Shown here: one piece after another, positions 52,642 through 61,699 of the stretch
Numbering within the stretch: position 1 is the stretch's first letter
Layout: every line of letters starts with the position of its first letter
Assembly (NCBI RefSeq): GCF_014639155.1
Contig: NZ_BMFT01000001.1
Coordinates: 2,914,001-2,978,000, forward strand
Direction of reading: 5' to 3'
Length of the DNA stretch: 64,000 bases
DNA from: Paenibacillus segetis
Lineage (GTDB): Bacteria; Bacillota; Bacilli; Paenibacillales; Paenibacillaceae
The notes under the pieces: model-generated
The model's database searches: none
What the model was told of the DNA's origin: nothing
The model's input: the letters and a program-made list of their open reading frames with translations, nothing else
Position numbers and translations under genes: made by a program

Positions 52642-54831
52642 GTGATTGTTACGTTAGTTATCAAACGAGATGGGTCGGAAGTTCCCTTTAATCAGCAAAA
52701 GATTATTGATGCGATTTGCGCAGCTATGAATTCCACCGACAAAAAGATAGATATGGATGTAGCCCAAAAAGTAACTAATAAAGTTACTCATAAAATCTCT
52801 AAGTTTGAAAAGATAGATATTGAACATATCCAAGATGAAGTGCAATCTGCACTTATGAACAGTAAACGTAAAGATGCGGCCGAAGCATATATCGGATACC
52901 GTGAGATCAGAACGTTAAAGAGACGTGAACGCAGCAGTCTCGATAAAAAAGTCCAAGGTCTCCTCGACCTGACAAATGAAGAAGTGCTGAAAGAAAATTC
53001 GAATAAAGACGGGGCGACCATTCCAACGCAAAGAGATTTGCTTGCGGGTATCATGGCTAAGGATTTTGCCCAGACCTACATGATTCCCAAGCGGGTTGTT
53101 GAAGCCCATAACAATGGCAGCTTACATTTTCATGATCAGGATTATAGTCCCTATTTTCCGATATACAATTGTATGTTGATTGATCTGAAGGGGATGCTGG
53201 AGAATGGCTTCAAGTTGGGGAATGCCCAAATTGAAACTCCAAAGTCGATTACAACAGCTACGGCTATTACGGCACAAATTATTGCTCAAGTGGCCAGTCA
53301 TATTTATGGCGGGAATACTATCAATGAAATTGATATCATCCTTGCCCCATACGTAGCTCATTCCTTCACTAAACATTTCAGGACAGGCCTACAATGGCTC
53401 TATTCGCTGGATCGCACAGAGATCGATTCATTGGATATTTACTATGAAAATAAAGAGTTACGAAATAAATATCCGCAATGCTTTGATTATGCCAAACAAC
53501 TTACGGAAAAAGAGACGTTTGATGCTTTCCAATCTCTTGAGTACGAAATTAACACGTTAGTAAGCGCTAATGGTCAAACTCCATTTAGTACGTTTGGATT
53601 TGGTAGAGGTTTGTCTTGGGAAGAAAGACAAATTCAAATTGCTATTCTCAAGAACCGAATTAGAGGACTCGGTAAGGACGGCAAAACGCCTGTATTCCCT
53701 AAGCTTATATTTGGGATGGAAGAGGGCGTGAACCTGAAGCCTGAGGACCCTAACTATGATATTAAACAATTAGCACTTAAATGCAGTACCTTGCGCATGT
53801 ATCCCGATGTCATTTCCGTGCCTAAGGTCAAAGAGATTACAGGTTCTTTCAAATTCCCGATGGGCTGCAGATCCTTCTTAGGTGTGTATGAGGAAGATGG
53901 ACATGAACTTCATGACGGCAGATTCAATATGGGTGTTGTGACCGCCAACCTTCCTCGTATTGCAATTAGAGCCAAAGGCTCCGAGAAGACCTTCTACCGT
54001 TTACTTGATGAATTACTGGAAACCTGCAAAGAGGGTTTAATGTTCCGGGTGAATCGTCTGAAGGGAGTCAAAGCTAAAGTTGCTCCAATTCTATATATGG
54101 AAGGTGCTGCGGGTAGCCGGCTTGGGCCAGAGGATAGCATCGATCACTTACTGGAGAATGGCAGAGCCAGTATCTCGCTTGGATACATCGGTATCCATGA
54201 AACGATACTTTCCTTGTATGGACAACATATTTTTGATGATGAGAAGCTTCGGCAAAAAGGGTTAGACATCGTGAAGTATTTAAGTGCTAAAGCTACGGGA
54301 TGGAAGAATGAGACGGGTTATGGTTTTAGTCTCTACTCTACCCCTGCAGAATCCTTGTGCTACCGCTTCTGTAAGTTGGATGAGGAACAGTTTGGCGTTA
54401 TCCCAGGCATTACGGATAAGGGATATTACACGAATTCTTTCCATCTCGATGTCAACAAAAAAGTATCTCCCTTTGAGAAAATTGAGTTAGAGAAGGATTA
54501 TCCTCAATATGCCAATGGTGGATTTATTACCTACTGTGAATTTGATTCCTTGGTGAAGAACCCGGAAGCTCTTGAAGCCGTATGGGATTATGCTTATGAA
54601 AGATTGCCTTACTTTGGGACCAACACGCCGACCGATAAATGCTTGGAATGCGATTTTGAGGGTGAATTCGAAGCCACGAACACTGGGTTTAAGTGTCCTA
54701 ACTGTGGCAACAGTAACCCTAAGACTTCCTCAGTAATTAGACGTTGCTGCGGATACTTATCAGAACCTAGCCAGCGGCCCTTTAATGCAGGGAAACAAAA
54801 AGAAGTTCTCGCTCGTGTAAAGCATATGTGA
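52642..54831 (+). CDS. nrdD: Anaerobic ribonucleoside-triphosphate reductase (class III)
   Basis: A 729-residue glycyl-radical enzyme that makes dNTPs without oxygen. An ATP cone occupies about residues 4-95 (VIKRDGSEVPFNQQKIIDAI). The core has substrate and active-site cysteines in LALKCSTLRMYPD and FPMGCRSFLGVY. The C-terminus has a zinc site (C667, C670, C685, C688) and the glycyl radical Gly704 in RRCCGYLSEP. The start is uncertain: the GTG at 52642 overlaps AAAGGGTGA, which would better serve a start a few codons later. Next is nrdG, 4 bases on. Confidence 0.94.
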   Translation: MIVTLVIKRDGSEVPFNQQKIIDAICAAMNSTDKKIDMDVAQKVTNKVTHKISKFEKIDIEHIQDEVQSALMNSKRKDAAEAYIGYREIRTLKRRERSSLDKKVQGLLDLTNEEVLKENSNKDGATIPTQRDLLAGIMAKDFAQTYMIPKRVVEAHNNGSLHFHDQDYSPYFPIYNCMLIDLKGMLENGFKLGNAQIETPKSITTATAITAQIIAQVASHIYGGNTINEIDIILAPYVAHSFTKHFRTGLQWLYSLDRTEIDSLDIYYENKELRNKYPQCFDYAKQLTEKETFDAFQSLEYEINTLVSANGQTPFSTFGFGRGLSWEERQIQIAILKNRIRGLGKDGKTPVFPKLIFGMEEGVNLKPEDPNYDIKQLALKCSTLRMYPDVISVPKVKEITGSFKFPMGCRSFLGVYEEDGHELHDGRFNMGVVTANLPRIAIRAKGSEKTFYRLLDELLETCKEGLMFRVNRLKGVKAKVAPILYMEGAAGSRLGPEDSIDHLLENGRASISLGYIGIHETILSLYGQHIFDDEKLRQKGLDIVKYLSAKATGWKNETGYGFSLYSTPAESLCYRFCKLDEEQFGVIPGITDKGYYTNSFHLDVNKKVSPFEKIELEKDYPQYANGGFITYCEFDSLVKNPEALEAVWDYAYERLPYFGTNTPTDKCLECDFEGEFEATNTGFKCPNCGNSNPKTSSVIRRCCGYLSEPSQRPFNAGKQKEVLARVKHM

Positions 54832-54835
54832 TGTT

Positions 54836-55336
54836 ATGAATATAGCTGATTATAAAAAATTCGATGTGCTGAATGGAAGAGGATTACGAAATTCCCTATT
54901 CACCTCTGGATGTCGTCATCATTGTAAAGGGTGTTTCAATGCAGCTACTTGGAATTTTGATTACGGTACCCCTTATATGCAACAATTTGAGGACCAGATC
55001 ATATCTGATTTGAATATTGCGAACATCAAAATATCGGGCTTGTCTATTCTAGGTGGTGAACCATTTGAGAATGTTGATGGATTACTGGGCTTAGTTAAGA
55101 GAGTGCGGCAAGAATGTGAAGGCAAAGATATTTGGATCTGGTCAGGATACACATTCGAAGAAATTGTAGCCGATACTTCCAAGTCAGAGTTACTGTCCTA
55201 TTGTGATGTTCTAATCGATGGTAAATTCATCCTAGAGCAGCGGAATTTGAAACTGCAATGGCGAGGATCAGAGAACCAAAGGGTAATTGATGTTAAGCAG
55301 AGCTTAAATCAAGGAATGGCTGTGTTACTGGATTAG
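54836..55336 (+). CDS. nrdG: Anaerobic ribonucleotide reductase activating protein
   Basis: A 166-residue radical-SAM activase that creates the glycyl radical on NrdD. The radical-SAM motif is CRHHCKGC with Cys26, Cys30 and Cys33, and ILGGEPFENVDG is the usual SAM-binding GGE region. The gene follows nrdD with a 4-base gap and no good separate ribosome-binding site, so translation is probably coupled. It ends ahead of a strong terminator. Confidence 0.93.
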   Translation: MNIADYKKFDVLNGRGLRNSLFTSGCRHHCKGCFNAATWNFDYGTPYMQQFEDQIISDLNIANIKISGLSILGGEPFENVDGLLGLVKRVRQECEGKDIWIWSGYTFEEIVADTSKSELLSYCDVLIDGKFILEQRNLKLQWRGSENQRVIDVKQSLNQGMAVLLD

Positions 55337-55350
55337 CATAAAATATAATA

Positions 55351-55396
55351 AAAATCGCCGCTCTACTTCCGTCGTTGGAAGTGTGCGGCGATTTTT
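55351..55396. terminator. Bidirectional terminator between nrdG and a methyltransferase gene
   Basis: AAAATCGCCGC pairs with GCGGCGATTTT, with an inner ACTTCC/GGAAGT stem. A and T runs are present on both sides; the two genes converge. Confidence 0.85.
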
Positions 55397-55397
55397 A

Positions 55398-55976
55398 TTA
55401 TTTTCTAGTCATCATAATGATCCCTGTCGACCAATCAAGCTTAGCCAGATGAAATTCTGTCTTCGTTTCTAAATATGCAATCAGTTCCTGCACTTTGTCG
55501 CCATGTCCTTCAGGCCAATTACTTTGAGGATTTAGATCATCGATGATGTAGATTCCGTTCGGATTGATCATATTTAAGGTCTCTTCAACTAAATAGAACT
55601 TCCCAGGCCAAGTGTCCGCAAAGATGATATCGAATTTTTCGTTAAGATGATCTTCGATATACTTACCACCATCATCGATTATAAACTCTATTCTCTCATC
55701 ATGTCCTAATACATCCTTAGCAACAAGTGCACTTTCGGCATCAAATTCGACGGTAACCAATCTACTATTGTGATCCATTCCTTCTACTATCCAAGATGTT
55801 GAGTAGCCTGTTCCTGTGCCAAGCTCAAGAATACTAGCACCTGGTTTACTCATAACCAATACTCGAAGCAAACTACCTGTCAAACGATCACACGATGCGG
55901 TAAAGCCTTGCCTACCAGCGCGTTCAAGAATTTCCTCTGCAAACTTAGGAATCTGTATGTTCTTTAAATCATCCAT
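55398..55976 (-). CDS. Class I SAM-dependent (O-)methyltransferase
   Basis: A 192-residue protein with motif I ILELGTGTGYSTSWI (about 49-63), the acidic VTVEFDAES loop, a FIIDDGGKYI motif II region and FDIIFADTWPGKF at motif IV. The short size and the FADTWPGK element are like catechol-type O-methyltransferases, but the metal ligands are not all evident, so the substrate is unknown. AGGAGGC lies 5 bases before the ATG. Confidence 0.8.
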   Translation of the reverse strand: MDDLKNIQIPKFAEEILERAGRQGFTASCDRLTGSLLRVLVMSKPGASILELGTGTGYSTSWIVEGMDHNSRLVTVEFDAESALVAKDVLGHDERIEFIIDDGGKYIEDHLNEKFDIIFADTWPGKFYLVEETLNMINPNGIYIIDDLNPQSNWPEGHGDKVQELIAYLETKTEFHLAKLDWSTGIIMMTRK

Positions 55977-56014
55977 GGATAGCCTCCTATATTCTATAGT
56001 GAGATTGCCTTTGA

Positions 56015-56833
56015 TTAGATAGATCTTCCCATATTAATCTGTCCTCGTTTATCTTTTCTCCGATATCCAAAGGACTCATATATCTTGATTGCATTATGAT
56101 TCTCAACATCGCTTGCAAGAAAACTTCGTTTGGCTCCATTGCTTCTTCCCCAGGATAAACCTTCAACAATTAGCGAAGATCCTATCCCCTTGTTCTGGTG
56201 CTTTGGCTCAACGGCTAATTCTCTTAGCCATAACACGGGCCCTTTTTCACTCTCAAATCCATAAATATTGATTAAACATACTCCAACGATTTCGTTATCC
56301 ATTTCAGCTACAAGAATACATGAATGATCCGACTCATTCCATTCTCGAATAGAATCCAATTCCTCGCCATTAAACCCTCTGGAGAGACCTCTACAAGCTT
56401 TTGTAATAGAACTTGCTTCACGATACTCATCTGAATTAATTGTTCTGATCACACAAGAATGGCCTCGAATATTATTAATTTGCGTGATATCTTCATTCCA
56501 ATAGTCAACAAATTCACTGACAATTTTAAAGCCCATTTCCTCCATACCTTTTACAAAATCAGGGTGAATAAATTCAAGGTAAAGATTCATTTTATCTATT
56601 GGCAGACGATTATGTATGAAATCGATTACTTTAGACATACCGGTTAAGAACTTCTCTTTGGATTCAGTGGACCAATAAATAAATTGGCGAGATTCTTGAA
56701 ATTGACAGAGAATAAATAGACCCGGCTCATCAATCATAATATCTTCATCTAAATTGATCGTGAGCTCATCTAAATCCATATATTGAAAAGAACAGTATGG
56801 ATATTGTTGCGCTTGTTGCAGTGTTGATTTCAT
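56015..56833 (-). CDS. GNAT family N-acetyltransferase
   Basis: A 272-residue protein with a C-terminal GNAT domain (about 125-272): LWLRELAVEPKHQNKGIGSSLIVEGLSWGRSNGAKRSFLASDVENHNAIKIYESFGYRR contains the acetyl-CoA loop (QNKGIG) and the late NHNAIKIYESFGY motif. Residues 1-120 form a separate alpha-beta part that resembles a degenerate second GNAT half. Substrate unknown. CAGGGGGAAG precedes the ATG. Confidence 0.8.
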   Translation of the reverse strand: MKSTLQQAQQYPYCSFQYMDLDELTINLDEDIMIDEPGLFILCQFQESRQFIYWSTESKEKFLTGMSKVIDFIHNRLPIDKMNLYLEFIHPDFVKGMEEMGFKIVSEFVDYWNEDITQINNIRGHSCVIRTINSDEYREASSITKACRGLSRGFNGEELDSIREWNESDHSCILVAEMDNEIVGVCLINIYGFESEKGPVLWLRELAVEPKHQNKGIGSSLIVEGLSWGRSNGAKRSFLASDVENHNAIKIYESFGYRRKDKRGQINMGRSI

Positions 56834-56947
56834 AATTAACTTCCCCCTGAGGATGTGGTTAAAATTTCCTTATAGATACTCCCACAATAAATTAGATTTG
56901 CATAGGTTTCAAGAGAGAGATTAAATATAGTTATTTAGTAAGAAACA

Positions 56948-56993
56948 AAAAAACCATGACAAAAGCAGACTTGCTTTTGTCATGGTTTTTTTT
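56948..56993 (-). terminator. Terminator downstream of the lacI-type gene
   Basis: A very strong 18-bp stem (AAAACCATGACAAAAGCA and its inverse) has a short loop, with seven or more T in the minus direction. It is symmetrical, but only the minus-strand gene needs it. Confidence 0.9.
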
Positions 56994-57033
56994 AAGAATA
57001 TTACGTGTATGAATTTATTAAAAAGTATCAGCA

Positions 57034-58065
57034 TTATAATATGGATTTAGTAGATTCTCTGACCACTAAATCGGCCGGAAAGACTTTATGAGCATGGGTT
57101 ATTTTCTTATGGATCAAGTCGAACAGAATCTTTATTGTTTCTTCTGCGATTTCTACTACAGGCTGCCTGATCGTAGTTAACGAAGGATTATAATAAAAAG
57201 ATATATCAAGTCCATCAAAACCCGCCACTGAATAGTCTTCTGGAACTCTCTTTCCAGCTTCAAATATCGCTTTACATGCACCTACCGCCAAATTATCAGA
57301 AATAGCAAAAATTGCTGTAAATTCTTCTTGTGACTCTAACAGTTCTTTAGTAACCGTATAGCCATTTTCCATCGTATAGCTTTCAATATCTTCTTTCATG
57401 GCCCATATCAATTGTTCATTAATAGCTAGTCCATGGTCTTCTAGCGCTTTCTTATAGCCCTCATATCTTAATTTCCCGATACTCGCATCATCCATAGATG
57501 CAGTAATTAGGGCGATTTTTGCATGGCCTTGATTAATTAAATAATCCGTCATTTTATAACTTTCTTTAAAGTCGTCAACAGATACAGAAGAATAATCATT
57601 AAGATCAAATTCAGATGTCATTCCAATCGTACTCAATACGAACGGGACGGTTAACTGACTCAATTTCTCTTTGGAGTGTGAGAAATACCCTCCTAGAAAT
57701 ACAATGCCCTTTAAACGTTTCTCTTTTTCAAGTTCAATTGCAACCTCAATTTCATCTTGATTCTCATCAACACGTTGCAAAATGAAGGAATATTTCTTTC
57801 TTTGAATTTCTTGTTCAAATACTTTAATCATATGATTGAAAAATGGATTCGTAATACCTTTAATCAATACGGCAATCGTTTTTGACGCAGAGCGCTTCAA
57901 ATTTCTCGCACTGTTGTTAGGGACGTAATGATTTTCCTTAATAACCTTCATAACCATCGCTTTGGTATCTTCACTAATATCCGGATGATTATTGATGGCT
58001 CTTGATACCGTAGTTACGCCAACTCCACACATTTTTGCAATATCGATAATTGTAATTCGTTCCAT
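57034..58065 (-). CDS. LacI family transcriptional regulator
   Basis: A 343-residue repressor. The N-terminal helix-turn-helix has ITIIDIAKMCGVGVTTVSRAIN with a hinge helix to about 60 (VPNNSARNLKRS). The rest is a periplasmic-binding-protein-like sugar sensor (NPFFNHMIKVFEQEI, TAIFAISDNLAVGACKA, VAGFDGLDISFYYNPSLTTIRQP). It sits next to a sugar ABC transporter transcribed the same way but with a separate terminator and gap, so it probably controls that operon; the LacI-type site at 61586 is the expected target. Confidence 0.9.
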   Translation of the reverse strand: MERITIIDIAKMCGVGVTTVSRAINNHPDISEDTKAMVMKVIKENHYVPNNSARNLKRSASKTIAVLIKGITNPFFNHMIKVFEQEIQRKKYSFILQRVDENQDEIEVAIELEKEKRLKGIVFLGGYFSHSKEKLSQLTVPFVLSTIGMTSEFDLNDYSSVSVDDFKESYKMTDYLINQGHAKIALITASMDDASIGKLRYEGYKKALEDHGLAINEQLIWAMKEDIESYTMENGYTVTKELLESQEEFTAIFAISDNLAVGACKAIFEAGKRVPEDYSVAGFDGLDISFYYNPSLTTIRQPVVEIAEETIKILFDLIHKKITHAHKVFPADLVVRESTKSIL

Positions 58066-58109
58066 TATTTCGTTCTTCCCTTACACTGTAGTATCATTCA
58101 TGACATGCA

Positions 58110-58126
58110 TCGAATATATCATTCGA
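58110..58126. repeat. Small inverted repeat upstream of lacI
   Basis: TCGAAT-ATATC-ATTCGA is a perfect 6-bp inverted repeat with a 5-base spacer, 45 bases ahead of the lacI start. It might be an autoregulatory site, but it lacks the central CG of LacI operators. Confidence 0.3.
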
Positions 58127-58214
58127 ACAATGTACTATATAAATATAGCAATTTATGTCGATTGAGACAAACAAATTCGTTCCAGTATATGGATTTGCCA
58201 TAGTTATAACAAAA

Positions 58215-58255
58215 GTAGGGTATCCTGGGAATAATTTACCCAGAAAGAACCCTAC
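58215..58255 (-). terminator. Terminator of the sugar ABC transporter operon
   Basis: On the minus strand GTAGGGT pairs with ACCCTAC, with an inner CTGGG/CCCAG stem, followed by TTTTGTTAT. It lies 45 bases after the last permease gene. Confidence 0.7.
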
Positions 58256-58300
58256 TCTAACATACCCAGAACTAATAACGATAGGAGTTATGAAATAAAC

Positions 58301-59134
58301 TTACCCTTTCACCGCTCCAGCAACAACACCCTCGATAATATACTTTTGACAAGCCAGATAGAATATAACGATCGGGATAATGGCTAAGACCAACATGGCC
58401 ATCATAGCTCCCATATCTATAGATCCATATCCACCCTTCAGATATTGAATAGCAATTGGAATGGTCTTGTACTCGGTACCGATGATCAAGTCAGGCAATA
58501 GGTAGTCATTCCATACCCACATAACATTTAAAATGGCTACCGTGATAGCGATGGGCTTAAGAATTGGCAAGACGACTTTGAAGTACGATTGCACTGGATT
58601 ACATCCATCAATCATATTAGCTTCTTCGATCTCAATCGGTATGGATTTAACAAATCCACTGAATAAAAATACAGATAACCCAGACCCAAATCCTAAGTAG
58701 ATAAATATAATTCCAATTGGATTATCTAGGTGAAGCACGTTAGCTGTCTTCGTCATCGTGAACATCACCATTTGGAAAGGTACGATCATTGAGAATACAA
58801 AGATATAGTACATTAAATTAGTAAATTTAGACTTCACCCGTGTGATATACCAAGCTGTCATCGAAGTAAATAATACGATTACAGCTACCGCACCAACCGT
58901 GATAAACAAGGACATTCCAAATGCATTGAAGAATCCTGTCTTGGCTATACCGCTAGTGTAGTTCTGTAGACCAGTAAAGGTAGTGCTATTCGGAAATAAA
59001 AACGGAGTATCACTAATATAGAACTTCCCTTTAAACGAGTTCATCAGAACAACAAATATAGGAGTTAAGAACGCCATGGCTAAGACCAGCAAAATGATGA
59101 AGATAATAATATTACTTGCTTTTGTCTTTTGCAT
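58301..59134 (-). CDS. Carbohydrate ABC transporter permease (MalG type)
   Basis: A 277-residue protein with six transmembrane segments. The coupling-loop signature of binding-protein-dependent permeases is EEANMIDGCNPVQSYFKVVLPILKPI (about 170-195). Its ATG overlaps the stop of the preceding permease (TAATG); AAAGGAGG precedes it. It acts with the MalF-type protein and needs a shared ATPase encoded elsewhere, such as an MsmX homologue. Substrate unknown; an oligosaccharide is likely. Confidence 0.9.
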   Translation of the reverse strand: MQKTKASNIIIFIILLVLAMAFLTPIFVVLMNSFKGKFYISDTPFLFPNSTTFTGLQNYTSGIAKTGFFNAFGMSLFITVGAVAVIVLFTSMTAWYITRVKSKFTNLMYYIFVFSMIVPFQMVMFTMTKTANVLHLDNPIGIIFIYLGFGSGLSVFLFSGFVKSIPIEIEEANMIDGCNPVQSYFKVVLPILKPIAITVAILNVMWVWNDYLLPDLIIGTEYKTIPIAIQYLKGGYGSIDMGAMMAMLVLAIIPIVIFYLACQKYIIEGVVAGAVKG

Positions 59135-59976
59135 TAGTTCTCAACCTCCTTTCTTCTAGTTAGAACAAGTTGAATTAATGCAATGGATGCTACTAGAACA
59201 AAGAAGACAACTGCCTTCGCCTGACCTACACCTTCGTAACCCGATTTACCGTAGAATGTGTTGAAAATATCTAATGCCAACATGGCAGATTGCTTAGATG
59301 GAGCACCAGCCGTTAACGCTAAGTTTTGGTCAAATAGCTTAAATGAATTGGATACGGTTAAAAATAGGCAGATTGTGATGGAAGGCATCACGAGTGGTAA
59401 AGTTACATTACGCAAAATTTTAGAACGGGAAGCGCCATCAATTTTTGCAGCTTCCACTATATCTTTAGGAACATTTTGAATACCTGCAATATAGATAATC
59501 ATCATGTAACCAATTAATTGCCAATTCATGAGCACTACTAATCCCCAAAAGCCATAAGTAGCACTTGAAGTCAAAGTCACTTCATAATTATTCAGAATAC
59601 CATTAATGATTAGCTGCCAGATGTAACCTAGTACGATACCACCGATTAAGTTAGGCATAAAAAATATGGTTCTAAATACGTTAGTACCTCTTAATTTTCT
59701 GGTTAATAACATGGCGAATATGAATGCAAATACGTTAATACTGATAACAGAAATAACAGAAAATCTAACTGTGAACCAGAGAGCATTTAAGAATTCTTGG
59801 TTAGAAAACGCTTTGGCATAGTTACTAAAACCTACCCACTTCGCATCTGTAACTGTAGTAAACTCCGTTAGAGATAAGTAAATACCCATAACAAATGGAA
59901 TGACGAACGCAATTAAAAAGGCAAGTATAGTTGGCAATGCAAAAAGAGCAAAATATTTTTTTATCGATTTTTGCAT
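59134..59976 (-). CDS. Carbohydrate ABC transporter permease (MalF type)
   Basis: A 280-residue protein with six transmembrane segments and the coupling-loop motif EAAKIDGASRSKILRNVTLPLVMPS (about 178-202). It forms the heterodimeric channel with the downstream permease. ATAGGAG lies 9 bases before the ATG. It is 130 bases after the solute-binding protein gene, and no terminator is evident between them. Confidence 0.9.
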   Translation of the reverse strand: MQKSIKKYFALFALPTILAFLIAFVIPFVMGIYLSLTEFTTVTDAKWVGFSNYAKAFSNQEFLNALWFTVRFSVISVISINVFAFIFAMLLTRKLRGTNVFRTIFFMPNLIGGIVLGYIWQLIINGILNNYEVTLTSSATYGFWGLVVLMNWQLIGYMMIIYIAGIQNVPKDIVEAAKIDGASRSKILRNVTLPLVMPSITICLFLTVSNSFKLFDQNLALTAGAPSKQSAMLALDIFNTFYGKSGYEGVGQAKAVVFFVLVASIALIQLVLTRRKEVEN

Positions 59977-60109
59977 AGTAGTTTCTCCTATCTGTGTAGA
60001 GAAATGGTGAGTCAGAACGCTACAAACTCACTCATGATAGATATTTATACCACTGTGCACCAGCAGTACACAGTGGCATAAGTTCTTCAGGTACAGGCTA
60101 CTTCAGTTA

Positions 60110-61459
60110 TTATTTAGCTTTAGCTTTTTCAGACTTCCAAGAGTCCTTAACGATGGTTACAACTTCATCCCAAGTTTTATTTCCTTGAGCGTATTCAAGC
60201 AATGCATCACCGAAATAATTTTTGAAATCTTCACTTGGGAATGCTGCGAAAGTCCATACTACGGAAGAAACATCTTTTTCCATCCAATTAGACACTTCTT
60301 TGGCCAATGGATCAGCAGGTTTCTCAGCATCTGTGAATGTATTAAATGGTGCGATAAATCCTAAGTCGTTCGTGATATAGCTTTTACCTTTTTCACTGGA
60401 GAACAACCACTCCAAGAATGCGATGGATTCTTGTTGTTTCTCAGCAGATACTTTACCGTTGATTGCAAAGTAGTTTTCAGTACCAACAGCCAAGCCTTGT
60501 TTCTCTTCACCTGGGACACCTGTATAGATAGGCATGAATTTGATATCCTCAGATTTTACAACGTTACCATCAACACCATTAATTTGTGACCAAGCCCAGT
60601 TACCATTTTGAACCATTGCTGACTGACCCAGTGCAAATTCAGCCATTGAATCAGCTACAGTCTTACTACCCAACATGGATTTGTTGGAGACAGAGTTATT
60701 CGTGTACAAATCAAAAACGTTCTTGAAGTTATCGCCGTATTTGAAAGAAATCTCATCTGATGCTAATCCAGCTAGGATTGTGTTATCATATGCAGTATTG
60801 TCTTTGAATTCATAGAACAAAGGTAGGTTGGCTAAGTGTGATTGCCATCTCCATTGCTCACCGGCAGCAAGAGAAGTAGAAGAGAATACCCCTTTAATTC
60901 CTAATTGATCTTTCTTTGCAGTCATATCTTCAACAACTGCTTTTAACGTGGCATAGTTATTAATTTCTGAAGTCGAAGAAATTGAAACCGCTTTATCAGC
61001 TAAAGAAAAATATTTCTTCATAATAGCGTCATTGTAAATGATCCCGTATCCTTCAACTACGTAAGGGATACCATAAACTCCGTCACCACTTGTTACAGCC
61101 AAGCTTTTATCTGTCAGATAGCTATATAATTTCGTGTCCTTTAAATCCAAGGTATAATCTTTCCACGCTTCGTAACCAACAGGTCCGTTAATCTGAAAGA
61201 TCGTAGGAGCATCAGATTTTGAAATTTCTGATTTCAGTTTAGTCTCATACGTACCAGCAGCAGCAGTTACTACCTTAACTTTAACACCTGTTTCTGCTTC
61301 ATAATCTTTAGCAATCTTCTCATAAACTTCAGCAATTTCAGGTTTGAAGTTCAAAAAGTAAATAGCTTTTTCATCTTTTTTACCACAACCAGCAACCAAC
61401 CCAGCAATCAAAGTTGCTACTAGCAGAACTCCCATTAGCTTCTTGTTCATCTTTTTCAA
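60110..61459 (-). CDS. Sugar ABC transporter substrate-binding lipoprotein
   Basis: A 449-residue protein. The signal peptide ends in the lipobox LVAGCGKK (Cys about 25), so it is lipid anchored. Family 1 binding-protein landmarks include KVKVVTAAAGTYETKLKSEI, APTIFQINGPVGYEAW, GIPYVVEGYGIIYNDAIMKKYF and AVGTENYFAINGKVSAEKQQESIAFLEWLFS. The TTG start follows GAGGGG by about 7 bases and is preferred to the ATG three codons later. It is the first gene of the operon under the LacI-type promoter. Confidence 0.92.
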   Translation of the reverse strand: MKKMNKKLMGVLLVATLIAGLVAGCGKKDEKAIYFLNFKPEIAEVYEKIAKDYEAETGVKVKVVTAAAGTYETKLKSEISKSDAPTIFQINGPVGYEAWKDYTLDLKDTKLYSYLTDKSLAVTSGDGVYGIPYVVEGYGIIYNDAIMKKYFSLADKAVSISSTSEINNYATLKAVVEDMTAKKDQLGIKGVFSSTSLAAGEQWRWQSHLANLPLFYEFKDNTAYDNTILAGLASDEISFKYGDNFKNVFDLYTNNSVSNKSMLGSKTVADSMAEFALGQSAMVQNGNWAWSQINGVDGNVVKSEDIKFMPIYTGVPGEEKQGLAVGTENYFAINGKVSAEKQQESIAFLEWLFSSEKGKSYITNDLGFIAPFNTFTDAEKPADPLAKEVSNWMEKDVSSVVWTFAAFPSEDFKNYFGDALLEYAQGNKTWDEVVTIVKDSWKSEKAKAK

Positions 61460-61527
61460 TTCTTTTCCCCTCTTCTCTTGTAATTTAAGAACCCTTCAGA
61501 TTGAAATACGTCACAGGAATAATCGAT

Positions 61528-61541
61528 TGGTCGCGCTTACA
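61528..61541 (-). promoter_or_regulatory. Possible catabolite-responsive element (cre) in the sugar operon leader
   Basis: On the minus strand TGTAAGCGCGACCA agrees with the cre consensus TGWAARCGYTWNCA at all fixed positions but one. It is about 65-75 bases downstream of the promoter start, where a bound CcpA could block elongation. Confidence 0.4.
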
Positions 61542-61566
61542 AGGAATATTTTTAAAAAATTGGCAA

Positions 61567-61597
61567 CCTTATCGGTATCCTTATCGGTAACGTTTCC
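61567..61597 (-). promoter_or_regulatory. LacI-type operator and tandem 12-bp repeat
   Basis: GGTAACGTTTCC (61586-61597), with AACGTT at its centre, is a near palindrome typical of LacI-family sites and lies just after the predicted start. CCTTATCGGTA occurs twice in tandem with a 12-base period (61567-61577 and 61579-61589), which may give further contacts. Confidence 0.55.
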
Positions 61598-61610
61598 AAT
61601 AACTAAATTT

Positions 61611-61639
61611 ATCGTAGCATACCAGCATATTCTTTGCAA
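61611..61639 (-). promoter_or_regulatory. Promoter of the sugar ABC operon
   Basis: On the minus strand TTGCAA (61634-61639), 17 bases, then TACGAT (61611-61616) with an upstream TG (TGCTACGAT). The LacI-type site begins within about 20 bases downstream. Confidence 0.6.
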
Positions 61640-61699
61640 CAAAATTTCTTATCTCCTATTATTGTTCCTTCTATAATCGATTTTATTCGTAGCAGAATA

